Positions 31,584 through 40,917 of a DNA stretch of 64,000 bases are shown one piece after another. Within the stretch, counting starts at the first letter, position 1; every line of letters starts with the position of its first letter. The DNA lies in contig NZ_CP031358.1 of assembly GCF_003355455.1 (NCBI RefSeq), positions 248,001 through 312,000 on the forward strand, given 5' to 3'. The stretch is from Erythrobacter aureus (GTDB taxonomy: Bacteria; Pseudomonadota; Alphaproteobacteria; Sphingomonadales; Sphingomonadaceae). The position numbers and the translations under genes are program-made. The notes under the pieces are model-generated. The model was given only the letters and a program-made list of their open reading frames with translations. It made no database searches and had not been told where the DNA came from.

Positions 31584-32804
31584 TTAGGAGAACTTGAGCT
31601 CGGTGTCAGCGAAGAACAGCGCGAGGGCTGTTCTCACTTCCCGACGCGCCCGCCGGTAAATTTCCGCTGAATCGAGTGCGAGAAGGTCTGCGATGTCGAA
31701 CTGCTGGCGCATGTCGGATGAGACGGCGTTGAGAATGGCAGACATGGACCGGTCTAGGAGGTGGGAGGGGATCGGGTCATCCCTCACCTCGAGAAGCACT
31801 CCAATAATCGCATAGTGAATGTGGTCGTCGAGATATTGCTCAAGCACACCGGTGTTGGCTTCGCCATTGGGAAGTCGTTCGGCTTCGTATCGCTCGATAG
31901 GCGCGGAACCGCGCCGCACGGATGTCCGAGCGATGAAAGCGAATGCGTCCTCGACCGACGGCTCGACCTGCGAGGGCGCGCGCTGGCCATGGCGATATCT
32001 TGTTCGGATGTCGTGAAGGGCGGTGGCCAGGGCCATGACTGTGCCCGATCGCAAACCACTGGCCTTTGTGCATGCGAGGATGCTGTCGGTGTCTCCGGTA
32101 TCCTTGGCGTGCTGAAGGGTGCGAACCATGTTCCGCGCGAGCCCGTCGGAATATGCGGTTTTCATCGAGACGCCGAGTTCTTGGCTTACCCGGGCAAGAT
32201 GCGAGATCATCTTTCTGTCCGGACTGTCATGCCAGTCCGCCAGGATGAGTTCTGTAAGGTAGACGAGCTGCACACCAGAGAGGTCGTGGAAACTCCGAAC
32301 TGGGAGAAAGCCGCTCGTGAGCCATATACTCCAGCGATTGGTGACGTAGCGAAGAGCTACGAGATAATCCTCATGGGTCTGGGGAATGTCGGAGCCGCGG
32401 ACAGCGTGTGTGATGAGCGAGCAGTCAAACCCGAGACGTATGGTTGCCCGTGAAGCCGGGTCGCTGATGCCAGCCGAGACTTCAAGGTCGGTCGGCTTGG
32501 CATTCATTTCGGCTGGGGTGACTGCCGCTTTCAGGTTTTGGAATGGTTCGATGTTGCCTGCGCTTTCGAGAACTATACCTCGAGCGTCGTTCTTGGCGGC
32601 GTTGGACTGGCTCGAGAAGAGCTCTGCGTCGCCGTCATCGACGATGTGGCCGCGTAGGCGCGCGAGGAGGTAAAGCCCCGTTGCGTCCATCGCCCGGTCC
32701 GTGACTTCGTCGCCGGTCTTTTGGCTGCCAACGATTTCATCGATCGGCTGCCCGGCGATTGCATCGTCGAGGCCAAGGATCTGGCGGGTGGCGGCAGCGG
32801 TCAT
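31584..32804 (-). CDS. hypothetical protein next to Wadjet
   Basis: A 406-aa soluble, mostly helical protein I do not recognise. It lies 89 bp downstream of jetD on the same strand, with its own TATAAT element in the gap. The C-terminal 80 residues are strongly helical and charged. It could be a Wadjet accessory gene or an unrelated neighbour; conservation of this pairing elsewhere would decide. Confidence 0.75.
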   Translation of the reverse strand: MTAAATRQILGLDDAIAGQPIDEIVGSQKTGDEVTDRAMDATGLYLLARLRGHIVDDGDAELFSSQSNAAKNDARGIVLESAGNIEPFQNLKAAVTPAEMNAKPTDLEVSAGISDPASRATIRLGFDCSLITHAVRGSDIPQTHEDYLVALRYVTNRWSIWLTSGFLPVRSFHDLSGVQLVYLTELILADWHDSPDRKMISHLARVSQELGVSMKTAYSDGLARNMVRTLQHAKDTGDTDSILACTKASGLRSGTVMALATALHDIRTRYRHGQRAPSQVEPSVEDAFAFIARTSVRRGSAPIERYEAERLPNGEANTGVLEQYLDDHIHYAIIGVLLEVRDDPIPSHLLDRSMSAILNAVSSDMRQQFDIADLLALDSAEIYRRARREVRTALALFFADTELKFS

Positions 32805-32848
32805 TTAGGCGTCCAATTCACGTCATGTGGGCATATCACCCAGCTTTC

Positions 32849-32854
32849 ATTATA
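32849..32854 (-). promoter_or_regulatory. -10 element between jetD and 32804 gene
   Basis: TATAAT in ACCCGCTATAATGAAAG on the minus strand. The CCCGCTATAA core matches the promoter at 7644. A TTGGCA lies 23 bp upstream, too far for a standard -35. Confidence 0.45.
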
Positions 32855-32893
32855 GCGGGTTTCACTCTCATGGTGTCTGCCAACAGATAAACC

Positions 32894-34075
32894 TCAGGAT
32901 GGCAACTCAACCTGCTGAGGAGATACGATTTCCTGTTCGAGATGCTTTGGCTGGCCTTTCGAAAGGTAGTCAGCAAGGTCCGCAACGCCGGAGTTGTCTC
33001 CGGCGATCCGAGCGAGTGCAGGCTTGGGTTCTTTGGGTTTCCCAAGTTGTTCGGCCAGGTCGCGGTTCATCAGATGTGGTCGGACAGGGCGCCCGATGCG
33101 TTGTTCGATGTTCCGAAAAATGCGGATGCCACCGACATCGATATCGCCCCAGTGATGGATGGTCGCGTCGGGGGCGATCTGCGCCAGCCGTGAGAGCGCA
33201 TCCACGACTGGTCTGCCGGGAAATCCGCTGGAGTAGAGGACCGCGACATCGGGTTGGTCGACCTCTCGCGTGTGACGGTTGAAAGAAGTGAGGTTCTCGA
33301 CCGTGAGGATCGCTTTGATCGGCTTCCGGAGCTGAAGCATTGAGCCGACACCGGGAGGCAGGCCGATGAAGGGATGAACGGCCGACGCATCTAGGTTCAT
33401 CGAAGGAACGGAGATTGGGCCCTTGATGTGGACCAGTTGGAAGAAGGGCCTGAAGCCGAGCTGTTGCAGGACTTCTTCCTCCGAAGCATCTTCCCAGTCG
33501 AATGCGCGCCGGGCGATCTGGATGATCGTACCTTTGTGTCGCTCGAAAGCTTTGCTGTCGACACCAGCTTCATTGCTGAAGGTGCGGAGGTCCACCCCAT
33601 CGACTCCACGGTCGATTGCGAGGAGCAGTTTTGTGAATGTCTCGATGCGGTCGAGATTGTTTGCCTCGATGCGGAAAGCGCGGTCACCGCGGTTCCATTT
33701 GAGGAGGCCAGCTTCGATCTCATCCTGTATCCAGGATGCCGCTCCTTCAAGGAGCGGAGCAATGCGGTCGAGAACAGCAGAGGCTTTGTCTGCGGCGGGC
33801 CTCTTCCCTAGAAAGTCCGCCAGCGCGCCGGCATCCGCCAGGCGAATACGCTGAAGGATATGCTCTGCATGCTTTGGGCGAACGATGGTGATTGCGCGGG
33901 CTTTCTCTGCCTCGACGAGCAATTTTTCGGCTGTGTGGACCTCTGCACTGGTGGCATCGCCAAAGTCGACTTTGAGACTAGGCATGCGCGCGTTGACCTT
34001 CATTCGGTCAGCGCGTGAGAAAAGCGTCGAGAGTAGCTTTACCGCTGGATTGCTGGGAAAGTCACTCGGCCGCAT
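32894..34075 (-). CDS. jetD: Wadjet nuclease subunit JetD
   Basis: A 393-aa protein of the DUF3322/DUF2220 type. The C-terminal Toprim domain, related to topoisomerase VI/Spo11, shows Glu260 in LTVENL and the Asp311-x-Asp313 pair in HWGDIDVGG, the metal-binding residues that cut DNA. In Wadjet, JetD cleaves circular DNA that the JetABC motor has fully extruded. The ATG at 34075 overlaps the end of jetC by 14 bases. Identity rests on motifs plus the complete A-B-C-D gene order. Confidence 0.93.
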   Translation of the reverse strand: MRPSDFPSNPAVKLLSTLFSRADRMKVNARMPSLKVDFGDATSAEVHTAEKLLVEAEKARAITIVRPKHAEHILQRIRLADAGALADFLGKRPAADKASAVLDRIAPLLEGAASWIQDEIEAGLLKWNRGDRAFRIEANNLDRIETFTKLLLAIDRGVDGVDLRTFSNEAGVDSKAFERHKGTIIQIARRAFDWEDASEEEVLQQLGFRPFFQLVHIKGPISVPSMNLDASAVHPFIGLPPGVGSMLQLRKPIKAILTVENLTSFNRHTREVDQPDVAVLYSSGFPGRPVVDALSRLAQIAPDATIHHWGDIDVGGIRIFRNIEQRIGRPVRPHLMNRDLAEQLGKPKEPKPALARIAGDNSGVADLADYLSKGQPKHLEQEIVSPQQVELPS

Positions 34076-37000
34076 TGATGAGGTTGTCTTGCTGTTCGTC
34101 CTGATTTTGGCTCAGGAACTCTTCGAGCGGCACATTGCCGGGATTGGAATCGCGAAAAAGAGCGCGGCCGGCATCTGTCGGGTATTCGACATCGATCTGG
34201 GTATAGGTGTCGACGCGGTTCACCGTGATGATGGTGTCCATGTGTTCCATGAAGGCGAGCTGCTTCTCGAATGGCGCAGAGACGATCGCTTGTAGATTGA
34301 ACTCGCTCATCAGGGAGAGACAGGCACTCGTATTGGCGCCGTCGAGCTTGTTGAATGCCTCGTCGAACATCACGAAACCAAGGCCGAGTTTATCGCGGTC
34401 GGTTTCCTTGTGGTGACAGGTGTTCGCAACAGCGCATGAGATTGCGATGTAGAAGGGAACCTGCTTCTCACCGCCTGAGCCGGTGCCTTGGCGCTTTGAG
34501 TATTCCGATGCGATTTCGTCGTCTTCAATGCGTCGAGTGATCAGGTCGAAGCGCAGGTAATTGCGATAGTCGCTGATTTCGGAGACATCCTCGCCGCTTT
34601 CGAGCATGGCGCGGATCTTGTCGACGCCGCGAGCAATCTCCCCGTCGAGTTCAGCGTCCGGGCTGAACAGGGTCGAGACGTCGGCAGGGTTCTCGCGGAT
34701 ACGTTTCGCGACCTGCACGATGTCGTGATAGGCGGGGTTCGGCTTGACCGTAAACTCATAGCGTTCGCGGTGAAAAATGCGGGTGCGCAGCTGGTTGCTG
34801 AGGTTCCGGATTTGAGCCTTGGCGCCATCGATACGGCTGTAGAGCTTCAGGAGAAGGTCGGAACGCACCGTCTCTTCCATCGTCACGCGGGCGGTCTCGA
34901 CCTGCTCGCGGTATTGGGTGAGATGGTGGTTGTCGATGAGGGCCAAGCTTTCCTTGAGCCATTCCAGGGCGGCAGGATGGTCTTGGCCGAGCTCAGGCTC
35001 CCAGCCCGGCACATCGTAGTCGCGGGCGTATGTCGAGGCCTTGACGGGCGCCGAGCCGGTCAAACGGGCGACGCGGCCAGCCGCTGCTGCTCCTTGGGTT
35101 CTAGCAGCCTCTCGCAGCGAGGGCAGATTTTCGAAGCCCTCTAGGAGAGCGTCGAAGTCTCTCTGGTGTGAAGCGCGCTCGTCATCCGAGATATCGTCGA
35201 CCATATCGAAGGCAGCCCGTGCGGCCTCTGTTTTGATCTGGGCGCCGGTTTCCGTGTCGGTGATCTGATTGTCGATCTTGCCAAGCTCATGCTGGGCAAC
35301 GCGCACCTTCCGTTCGTCTTCGGCCTCCTCTTCCTTGAGCTGCTCAAGATCTGCTTGCAGGTCGTCGAGACGCTCTCGGACCTCGACCGGGCGATCGGAT
35401 TCGAGACGACGGATATTGTCTTCGAGGTCCAGCGTGCGCCGAGAGGCATCGCTCAAGGCATTTTCGAGCGGGAACAGCCCTTCTGCCTTCTGGACGCCAG
35501 CCGTAAATTCGCGCAGCGCAGTGACGAGCGTCTGGAGATTTTCTTCACGGCGGTTGGCCCGGTCAATATCGAGTTCGAGTTCAGCGATGCGCTGCTCGAG
35601 AAGCGGGCGATTGAGCGCCTGAGCGTCCTTGCCGAGCAGATGCTGCTGGACAGGGCGCCGGACTTCGATTGTGCCGCCCGAGGCAGCGATGCAATCTGGG
35701 GTGATACCGCGATCGACCTTCAGCAGCTCGTCTTCCGTCTTCACGCGGACGACGTTGTTGAGCCTGCGATTGAGGAATGCGCGGACGTGAGGATTGTCCG
35801 TGGAGAGGATTGCAGCCAGGCTGTCGTTCCGCGGTTCGGGATCGATTTCTCTGGTACGGGTCGTGTTGACGATCTGACAGCCAACAAAATCAGCCCTGTT
35901 CTGACGCATGAACGACGTAGCGTCCCGTGCATCCTGGGGATCGACAATGAGAGCTTCGCGTGCGGGCCCGAGAATGGTTTCGACAGCGTCCCTCCATTCC
36001 TCGTCGAGAACTTCGACGAGGGTGGAAACGGGCGTCGCCTCGATGTCTCGCGCAGCCAGCTGGTCGATGAGTGACTGGGTCTGGTGCCGGATGAGGGCCT
36101 TGCCGGCAATCACGTCGCGAAGCTGATCGCGGGCCTCATTCAGGCTGGCTTGGAACTGGTGGGTGCGGGCAGCTTCGTTCCTGAAGGCCTTGTTGAGTTC
36201 ACCCTGATAGGCCTCGGCCGGCGCCATGGCATTCTGGACAGCGAGGTCGACCTCGCGAGAAGTGAGCTTCTCACTCGCATCCATGCGGGAGACAATGGCT
36301 TCGAAGGCAGTTTTGGCTTCGATGTATTGCCCTTTGTCGTAGGTCTGCACCATCTGCGAGAGAATGGAGGTCGAACTGCCGAGAAGCAGGAGGTAGGCGT
36401 CCCGGTGGCGCTGAGCTTCCGCCTCGGCTTTTCGTGCGCCTTCAAGCTGTATCTTGAAGTCCTTGATGGCGAGTTCGAGGTCGTTCGTCGCAAGCGATCG
36501 ACTGATGTCAGCAATTTCATCGGCAGTCGCTTGGCGGCGGTTTCGTGTGCTGGCGAGGATTGCTTCGAGCTGGCTGAGTTCCTGCCGTTTGGCTTCGAGC
36601 TGCTTGTTCAGGTTGGAGAGATGCCTCTCGAGACGGTCGCGCTCTGCCTTGCGCTCGACCCAGCGCATGCTCTTTTGCTCCAGCGCGCTGTCGATGAGCG
36701 AGCGGTACTCGTTGATGACGTCGAGAACGACGCCGCGTTGCTCTTCGAGCTGCTCGATCTTTTCTTGAAAGCCGCGCCAGGTGGCGACCGATGTGCGAAG
36801 CGCCTCGATGTCGATCTTGTCATCGTCGAGAAGGTAGTTGCGCACGAACTGGTTGGCGCTTTCCATCTCCTTGAAGCGCAGCGCGCTCTTGATGGAGGAG
36901 AGGAACCGTTTCGGCTCGGCCTTGTAGTGCTTGCCGCGGAGCGCATCGAGGACGTGCTTGGTGAAGTTGGTGGGCCGGTTGCCATGATTTTCGAAACCGG

Positions 37001-37499
37001 GGACACGCTTGAGCTTCACGAGGAGGTCCTCGTGATCAAGCGGATAAGGTCCGTCAGGACCGCGAGCGACGAAGTCTTCGGCGCGCAGTGACTGGCCAGG
37101 AGCGATGAACGCGCAAAGGATATCTTCCGAGGAGTCCTGCTCGCGCGCGCTCAGGCCAAGTCCGATAGTCCAGCATCGCTTGTCATGCTCACGCTCGAAT
37201 ACGAGGGCGAGATAGGTGATGCTTTCGGGGCGCAGCTGGTCGTTCTGGATCTTGCCGAGGCAGTAGTCACGAACCGAACGCTTCTCGTCGGCCTTGCGAG
37301 GGCCGGCGTTCTGGTTGCTGCTGGCATTGAGCGAGAGGTGGTTCTTGTTGTTGCCGGTGATGATTACCTGGATGGCATCGAGAATGGAGGATTTACCCGC
37401 GCCGTTCGGACCGACGAGGCCAATCGAGCCGCGGACATCGATGTCCTGCATCCCGAAAGTGTACCAGTTGACGAAGACGATGCGCGAAAGGGAGATCAT
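34062..37499 (-). CDS. jetC: Wadjet SMC-like ATPase JetC
   Basis: An 1145-aa SMC/MukB-like protein. Walker A is GPNGAGKSS (30-38), then long coiled coils with a central hinge-like part, the ABC signature GTGSGGEK (1005-1012) and Walker B FVMFDE (1042-1047). It is the motor that loops DNA together with JetA and JetB. The start overlaps jetB by ATGA. Length and layout are normal for the family, and no frameshift is seen. Confidence 0.95.
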   Translation of the reverse strand: MISLSRIVFVNWYTFGMQDIDVRGSIGLVGPNGAGKSSILDAIQVIITGNNKNHLSLNASSNQNAGPRKADEKRSVRDYCLGKIQNDQLRPESITYLALVFEREHDKRCWTIGLGLSAREQDSSEDILCAFIAPGQSLRAEDFVARGPDGPYPLDHEDLLVKLKRVPGFENHGNRPTNFTKHVLDALRGKHYKAEPKRFLSSIKSALRFKEMESANQFVRNYLLDDDKIDIEALRTSVATWRGFQEKIEQLEEQRGVVLDVINEYRSLIDSALEQKSMRWVERKAERDRLERHLSNLNKQLEAKRQELSQLEAILASTRNRRQATADEIADISRSLATNDLELAIKDFKIQLEGARKAEAEAQRHRDAYLLLLGSSTSILSQMVQTYDKGQYIEAKTAFEAIVSRMDASEKLTSREVDLAVQNAMAPAEAYQGELNKAFRNEAARTHQFQASLNEARDQLRDVIAGKALIRHQTQSLIDQLAARDIEATPVSTLVEVLDEEWRDAVETILGPAREALIVDPQDARDATSFMRQNRADFVGCQIVNTTRTREIDPEPRNDSLAAILSTDNPHVRAFLNRRLNNVVRVKTEDELLKVDRGITPDCIAASGGTIEVRRPVQQHLLGKDAQALNRPLLEQRIAELELDIDRANRREENLQTLVTALREFTAGVQKAEGLFPLENALSDASRRTLDLEDNIRRLESDRPVEVRERLDDLQADLEQLKEEEAEDERKVRVAQHELGKIDNQITDTETGAQIKTEAARAAFDMVDDISDDERASHQRDFDALLEGFENLPSLREAARTQGAAAAGRVARLTGSAPVKASTYARDYDVPGWEPELGQDHPAALEWLKESLALIDNHHLTQYREQVETARVTMEETVRSDLLLKLYSRIDGAKAQIRNLSNQLRTRIFHRERYEFTVKPNPAYHDIVQVAKRIRENPADVSTLFSPDAELDGEIARGVDKIRAMLESGEDVSEISDYRNYLRFDLITRRIEDDEIASEYSKRQGTGSGGEKQVPFYIAISCAVANTCHHKETDRDKLGLGFVMFDEAFNKLDGANTSACLSLMSEFNLQAIVSAPFEKQLAFMEHMDTIITVNRVDTYTQIDVEYPTDAGRALFRDSNPGNVPLEEFLSQNQDEQQDNLINAAE

Positions 37500-38248
37500 T
37501 CGGGAAGTTCCTCGGTGGGTTCGGCTTCGGGCAGTTGTTCAGGAATAGCGCTGTCATTTTCGGCGACTGGCTCGTCTTCTGCGGCAACCGTCAAGCTTTC
37601 CTTGTCAGTTGCCCGCTCCTCGCGGTCAGTCGAGGTAAGGACCTCTGCTGGGCTTTGAGCTGCGATGAAGTCTTCGATGCGGGTGAGGTAGCCCTCGCCC
37701 GTGATCTCGCGGATCGAAGGCCGCACGATAATGCTGACGCCGCTCTCCTCGGGGAACTCTTCGCCGAAGTCGATGATCCGGCGTCGCTTTATCTCTTTCA
37801 GGATCGCATGAACGCGCGTCCAAGCGGGCCGCTGCTTCCCAGTGACCGCCTCGTAGCGCTCAAGGAGCGCCATGGAGGTAATCTCGACCTCGCCAAAGTC
37901 GCCGATGTCAAAGCTGGTCACACCGCGCTCGAAAGCCTCACGGAGCGACAGTAGGATGACAGTCTCGTCCATCGGGAGACGTTTCTTGGCCTGGCTCTCA
38001 GCGGGCTTCAGCACAATGGTGAGATCACGTTCCGAGATGACCATTTCGAGGCCGAGAGCGTCGAAGAGATCGCTGAAATAGACCCGAAACCGAAGGATGA
38101 ACTCGTAGAGGTTCTTGGAATTCCAGTCGTCGCGGAACAGCGTCTGCTGGGTGAGCATGCGGCTGGCGGCCGCGCGAAACTCAGACGCCTCGACGTCTTG
38201 GTTCTTCGGACGGGTGAGAAGATCTTCTAGGTCAAACAGCATCGGCAT
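37496..38248 (-). CDS. jetB: Wadjet kite subunit JetB
   Basis: A 250-aa DUF4194-type protein, the MukE/kite-like subunit that dimerises and bridges the JetC heads with JetA. ATG 38248 lies inside the end of jetA with GGAAGAGCGGAGCA upstream. The body (about 20-190) has the expected winged-helix character; the last 50 residues are an acidic tail (SLTVAAEDEPVAEN region) that looks less conserved. Confidence 0.92.
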   Translation of the reverse strand: MPMLFDLEDLLTRPKNQDVEASEFRAAASRMLTQQTLFRDDWNSKNLYEFILRFRVYFSDLFDALGLEMVISERDLTIVLKPAESQAKKRLPMDETVILLSLREAFERGVTSFDIGDFGEVEITSMALLERYEAVTGKQRPAWTRVHAILKEIKRRRIIDFGEEFPEESGVSIIVRPSIREITGEGYLTRIEDFIAAQSPAEVLTSTDREERATDKESLTVAAEDEPVAENDSAIPEQLPEAEPTEELPE

Positions 38249-39695
38249 TGCTCCGCTCTTCCGGAGCAATACGCTCGATCTGGAAGTCCTTGCAGGTGGT
38301 GTATTTGGTCTCGAGGAGAGGACCGTCCTTGAAGGTCACTTTCCACCGAGAAGAGAGGTCGGAATCGGGAAGCGTCGCAATCATGCGCAGACGCTGGAAG
38401 ATGAGAGCCTGCTCGGTGTCTTCGACTGTGAAGTCGGAGGCATCCATTGACGCGCGCGACCCAGCCGCCGCTTCAAGGTAGGATTCCACGCGTTCGGGCT
38501 TGATGTTGTGGCGCAAGAGGAATTCGCGCCTTCGGCGGTCGTATTCTTTGATGAGCGGGTTTGGCTCGCGAATGACCATCGCTGCGGGCTCGACCTTCTG
38601 AACGGCAGTCTTGGGTGTGGCGAGGTCGTCAGGCCCCCAGCAACGAGCATGGAGCGTGAAGTCGGATTCGACAGGCACCTCGGAGTCATCCGGCCCAAGT
38701 TCTGTAAGACCTTGGAGTATGCTGGTAATCCGCCCGGTGATCGAGGCGTCGACCTGCCCCATGTAGGCGATCGTGCGAGTGATGCGCTTTTCGAGGCGCA
38801 TGCGGAATGCGTCGATATCCTCCAGCCGCTCTTCAACCCGCCAAAACACGGATTTGACCAGGTAGAGATGCTGCTCGACCTTGGCCCGGGCCTCCTCGGG
38901 CGTCGGAGCCAGCCCTTGGTCGAGATATCCCTTGGCGAATGCCGCGAGAAGCTCCTCATCGTCCTCGTAGAGGCTGATAGTGGCGATGATGGCATCGCGG
39001 TGCCGGAAGGGGTTGTTGCGCGTCTTGAGCGCCTTGTAATCGACAATCAGCGTCTTCTCGACGAACTGGTCGAAGAACTGGGCGAGGATGTGAGCGGGAT
39101 CTGGTCGCGAGGTGATCTCCTTCTCGTAGAGACGGAGAGAGCCGACGATCGCTGTGAGGTGCTGCTGAAAGCGACGAGCCTGCTGCGCGCAAGTAGCGAG
39201 CGATGGGGCTTTGTCCTCAGGCTCTTCGCCCAGCCGCTCTACGACACTTTCGATGGAGGCTAGCGTTCCGCCGAAATGAATGGCCTCGCCCTTGTCGATA
39301 TTGTCGAGGGCTTCGTAAAGCATCGAGACAGAGGCATCGATGTCGACGACGATGACGTATCCCTGCATGTGCTCGCCAAGCCAGCCGGCGTCGAGCAAGC
39401 GGCGATAGACGTTGGCCGGGTTCTGACTGAGGTCGGCATTGTGGGATTCGGCAGCGAATTCGTCTGCCATGTCTGCATTGCGACTGATCTCGACCGCGAT
39501 GAAGGAGATGATGTCCTCCTTGCGATGAGTGCCGAAGGCCTCGCCGTCAAAGAACTCGTGATAGAGCGCGAGAAGGAGGCGAGCGTATGCGCGGCGCGCG
39601 GGTGAAGACAGCGGGCCAAAGAGTTGAGGCGGCAAGTGGGTGAACAGCGTGTCCCGCTGAACATCAGATACCCCTGCCCTCTCTGGCTTCGTCAC
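38232..39695 (-). CDS. jetA: Wadjet kleisin subunit JetA
   Basis: A 487-aa DUF3375-type protein, the MukF-like kleisin. It is helical throughout, with a winged-helix-like N-terminus and long helices around 150-330. GTG 39695 is chosen because AGGGG stands seven bases or so upstream; a start at 39752 lacks a ribosome site. jetA is first of the four-gene operon, divergent from the XRE-MucR regulator with a large palindrome between. The DUF3375 subunit places it with type I Wadjet. Confidence 0.92.
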   Translation of the reverse strand: MTKPERAGVSDVQRDTLFTHLPPQLFGPLSSPARRAYARLLLALYHEFFDGEAFGTHRKEDIISFIAVEISRNADMADEFAAESHNADLSQNPANVYRRLLDAGWLGEHMQGYVIVVDIDASVSMLYEALDNIDKGEAIHFGGTLASIESVVERLGEEPEDKAPSLATCAQQARRFQQHLTAIVGSLRLYEKEITSRPDPAHILAQFFDQFVEKTLIVDYKALKTRNNPFRHRDAIIATISLYEDDEELLAAFAKGYLDQGLAPTPEEARAKVEQHLYLVKSVFWRVEERLEDIDAFRMRLEKRITRTIAYMGQVDASITGRITSILQGLTELGPDDSEVPVESDFTLHARCWGPDDLATPKTAVQKVEPAAMVIREPNPLIKEYDRRRREFLLRHNIKPERVESYLEAAAGSRASMDASDFTVEDTEQALIFQRLRMIATLPDSDLSSRWKVTFKDGPLLETKYTTCKDFQIERIAPEERSNADAV

Positions 39696-39771
39696 ACGCT
39701 GCACCCCTAATGCTGAAGGGATCTGGCTACATGACGCAGGTCCTTCTTGCATTCGACCATATAATCGATGA

Positions 39772-39806
39772 TGGTGAACGGCAACATCGAATGTTGGCGA
39801 TCACCA
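39772..39806. promoter_or_regulatory. 35-bp palindromic operator between jetA and regulator
   Basis: Centred on 39789: TGGTGA (39772) pairs with TCACCA (39801), and CAACAT (39782) with ATGTTG (39791), with a CGA centre; 14 of 16 arm positions pair. It lies upstream of the regulator start and 77 bp upstream of jetA, where it can control both. I infer it is the site of the XRE-MucR protein. Confidence 0.65.
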
Positions 39807-39826
39807 ACACAAAGGGCGACGATTCA

Positions 39827-40378
39827 ATGGTGAGGCCGAAAAGCTCCTCGACATCTAAGAGATTGAAGGTCGGATCGATTTTGGATCTCGCTCGCATTGT
39901 GAAGCAGCGACGGGATGAACTCGGCTGGTCGATTCTCCAGCTGGCGGAAACGGCTGGGACATCTCGGTTCTTTGTTTCCGATCTCGAGAACGGAAAACCG
40001 ACCTGCCAATTCGACAAGATCATGGATGTTCTTGGCGCACTCCAGCTCAAAGTGGAGTTGCGCGCCAGCCGACCTGTTGCGGCAGCAGCGAAGCCCGCCG
40101 AGAGTTCTAATGACGAGAGGCGGGCTTTGAGCCTAGGTCCCGCAATACCTATCGAGAGCACTCACTCGGATCCGGAGAAAATCGGCTGTCTCGAGTGCGG
40201 TCGCCAGGTTAGGAGTTTGCCTCGCCACCTTCTCTCCGCTCATTCGATGAGGTCGCCAGAGTATCGGCGTCGGTGGAGGCTCCCTGCAGAATACGACATG
40301 CGTCCAACGGCGGTCGCTGCGGAAGCCGAGACTCGGCGGAAGGTGAAGAACGCACTGAAAGCCAAGGAGGCGAGTTGA
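39827..40378 (+). CDS. XRE (HipB-like) - MucR/Ros zinc-finger fusion regulator
   Basis: A 183-aa DNA-binding protein with two domains. Residues 18-75 are an XRE fold of the HipB type (LARIVKQRRDELG, then SRFFVSDLENGKPT). Residues 119-160 are a Ros/MucR finger: Cys121, Cys124, His134, His139, the C-x2-C-x9-H-x4-H spacing of prokaryotic zinc fingers, followed by EYRRRWRLPAEY as in MucR. ATG 39827 is chosen because the palindrome at 39772-39806 ends before it and AAAGGG lies ten bases upstream. It is divergent from jetA and probably controls it. Confidence 0.85.
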   Translation: MVRPKSSSTSKRLKVGSILDLARIVKQRRDELGWSILQLAETAGTSRFFVSDLENGKPTCQFDKIMDVLGALQLKVELRASRPVAAAAKPAESSNDERRALSLGPAIPIESTHSDPEKIGCLECGRQVRSLPRHLLSAHSMRSPEYRRRWRLPAEYDMRPTAVAAEAETRRKVKNALKAKEAS

Positions 40379-40383
40379 GTTTG

Positions 40384-40917
40384 ATGCTTGAACCAGTCGA
40401 TCTCGATGCTTGGGCCGCGCAGAAGAAGGATATGTTCCGGGGCGGCGAAACGAAGAGGACGGGTGAAATACCGACCGATGACTGGGTGAATGATCGCTAC
40501 CAGGGGCACCTTGGGGTGTGTTTGGAAGCAGCAATCGAGCACCTTCCTGCGGATGAGCGCCCTCTCTATGTAGAAGTCGGCAGCTGGCGCCCGAAAAATG
40601 CGAGAGATCTCTATCTCAAGGCTGTGTCCGATGGGGACAAACCGGAGCGGACATCGGTCCAAGGGCTCATAGTGGTGACCCGTCGGCGCGTTCTCGGGAT
40701 TGAGCAGTACTCAGGCCGTCTAACCCGATTTGATAATCCTCCCTTCAGGGAGGGAGCGATCAATCTGGTCACGCACCTCGAAAAGCTGCACGGGCCGAAT
40801 GGTCCGAATGGGATTGCGATCTCCTTCGGGAAGAAGGAGGTCGAGGTGGACGCGTCAACGATCGAAGACGTTGACCGCTTGTTTAAGGTGCTCTGTGAAC
40901 TGACGGGGTCAGCGTAG
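40384..40917 (+). CDS. hypothetical protein coupled to the Wadjet regulator
   Basis: A 177-aa soluble protein starting five bases after the regulator stop, with AAGGAGG in the regulator's last codons. TTG one codon upstream is another possible start. No domain recognised; the body has a beta-rich central part (LYVEVGSW, then GLIVVTRRRVLGIEQY) and a helical end. Its 3' end overlaps the convergent gene at 40909 by nine bases. May take part in sensing or control. Confidence 0.75.
   Translation: MLEPVDLDAWAAQKKDMFRGGETKRTGEIPTDDWVNDRYQGHLGVCLEAAIEHLPADERPLYVEVGSWRPKNARDLYLKAVSDGDKPERTSVQGLIVVTRRRVLGIEQYSGRLTRFDNPPFREGAINLVTHLEKLHGPNGPNGIAISFGKKEVEVDASTIEDVDRLFKVLCELTGSA

Noticed and set aside
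39696..39826. Longer starts for jetA (39752) and the XRE-MucR gene (39710 or 39791).
   Set aside because: They would overlap each other and run through the palindrome; both lack ribosome sites, whereas GTG 39695 and ATG 39827 have them.
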